A stretch of DNA of 5,834 bases, from contig JBAWVO010000369.1 of assembly GCA_037147235.1 (NCBI GenBank), positions 1 to 5,834 of the forward strand, given 5' to 3'. The stretch comes from JANXQG01 sp037147235. GTDB lineage: Bacteria > Planctomycetota > Planctomycetia > Pirellulales > Thermoguttaceae. The translations under genes were made by a program, and so were the position numbers. Position 1 is the first letter of the stretch. Each line of letters begins with the position of its first letter. The notes beneath the pieces are model-generated. The model had not been told where the DNA came from. It was given only the letters and a program-made list of their open reading frames with translations, and searched no databases. Positions 5,735 to 5,834 of this stretch are shown here, one piece after another.

Positions 5735-5740
5735 ATTCTA
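5735..5740 (-). promoter_or_regulatory. Candidate -10 element upstream of the fusion gene
   Basis: TAGAAT on the minus strand differs from TATAAT at one position and lies about 17 nt before the relic GGAG. It could have served the decayed gene and may now drive the fusion gene, whose ATG is about 110 nt further on. No -35 match is seen at the usual spacing. Confidence 0.25.
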
Positions 5741-5834
5741 CCACGAATGTAATTGCCCATTTTCGCCAACTCGTTTTTCTCCTGGTGTCCTAGCCGGATT
5801 GCACGGCCGGAAGGGTTAACCATTCCCTGAGGGT

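Noticed and set aside
5623..5823. 66-codon minus-strand frame overlapping the fusion gene start by ATGA
   Set aside because: The overlap suggests coupling, but the ATG at 5823 has no properly spaced RBS and the only recognisable part is the HDWTRVDAGTF relic, so it was kept as a pseudogene fragment.

Overview
The window looks like planctomycete chromosome, probably from the Pirellulales. The main grounds are an N-terminal LESRQMLS motif in a large alanine-rich protein (the LExRxLL-type motif of planctomycete export proteins), a small CxxCH protein of a type I associate with this phylum, and a relic of an HDWTRV-type (DUF4058-like) protein. This assignment rests on motif recognition, not on a search.

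Layout. (1) Positions 1-679, minus strand: the N-terminal 226 residues of a repetitive alanine-rich protein that runs off the left edge. (2) 680-1960: about 1.3 kb with no convincing large gene, holding candidate promoters, several hairpins and one possible 28-codon signal-peptide-like ORF. (3) 1961-2361, plus strand: a small secreted c-type-cytochrome-like protein whose signal peptide is interrupted by a one-base frame change in a T7 run. (4) 2412-3221, minus strand: a xylose-isomerase-like TIM-barrel protein, convergent with the cytochrome gene. (5) 3281-3333: a long near-perfect inverted repeat. (6) 3362-5626, minus strand: a 754-residue fusion of a diiron desaturase/hydroxylase, a Rieske [2Fe-2S] domain and an NqrF-like FAD/NAD reductase. 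(7) 5665-5740: a decayed N-terminus with its ribosome binding site and a possible -10 element, just upstream of the fusion gene.

The centrepiece is the fusion. Its first two domains resemble MocD and MocE of rhizopine catabolism, and the third supplies the reductase that would otherwise be a separate protein. A single chain would therefore carry electrons from NADH through FAD and the Rieske cluster to a membrane diiron oxygenase. The TIM-barrel gene downstream on the same strand belongs to the superfamily of MocC and IolE, so the pair could form a small oxidation/O-demethylation and isomerase module acting on a cyclitol or methylated sugar. The substrate is an inference and cannot be read from this sequence.
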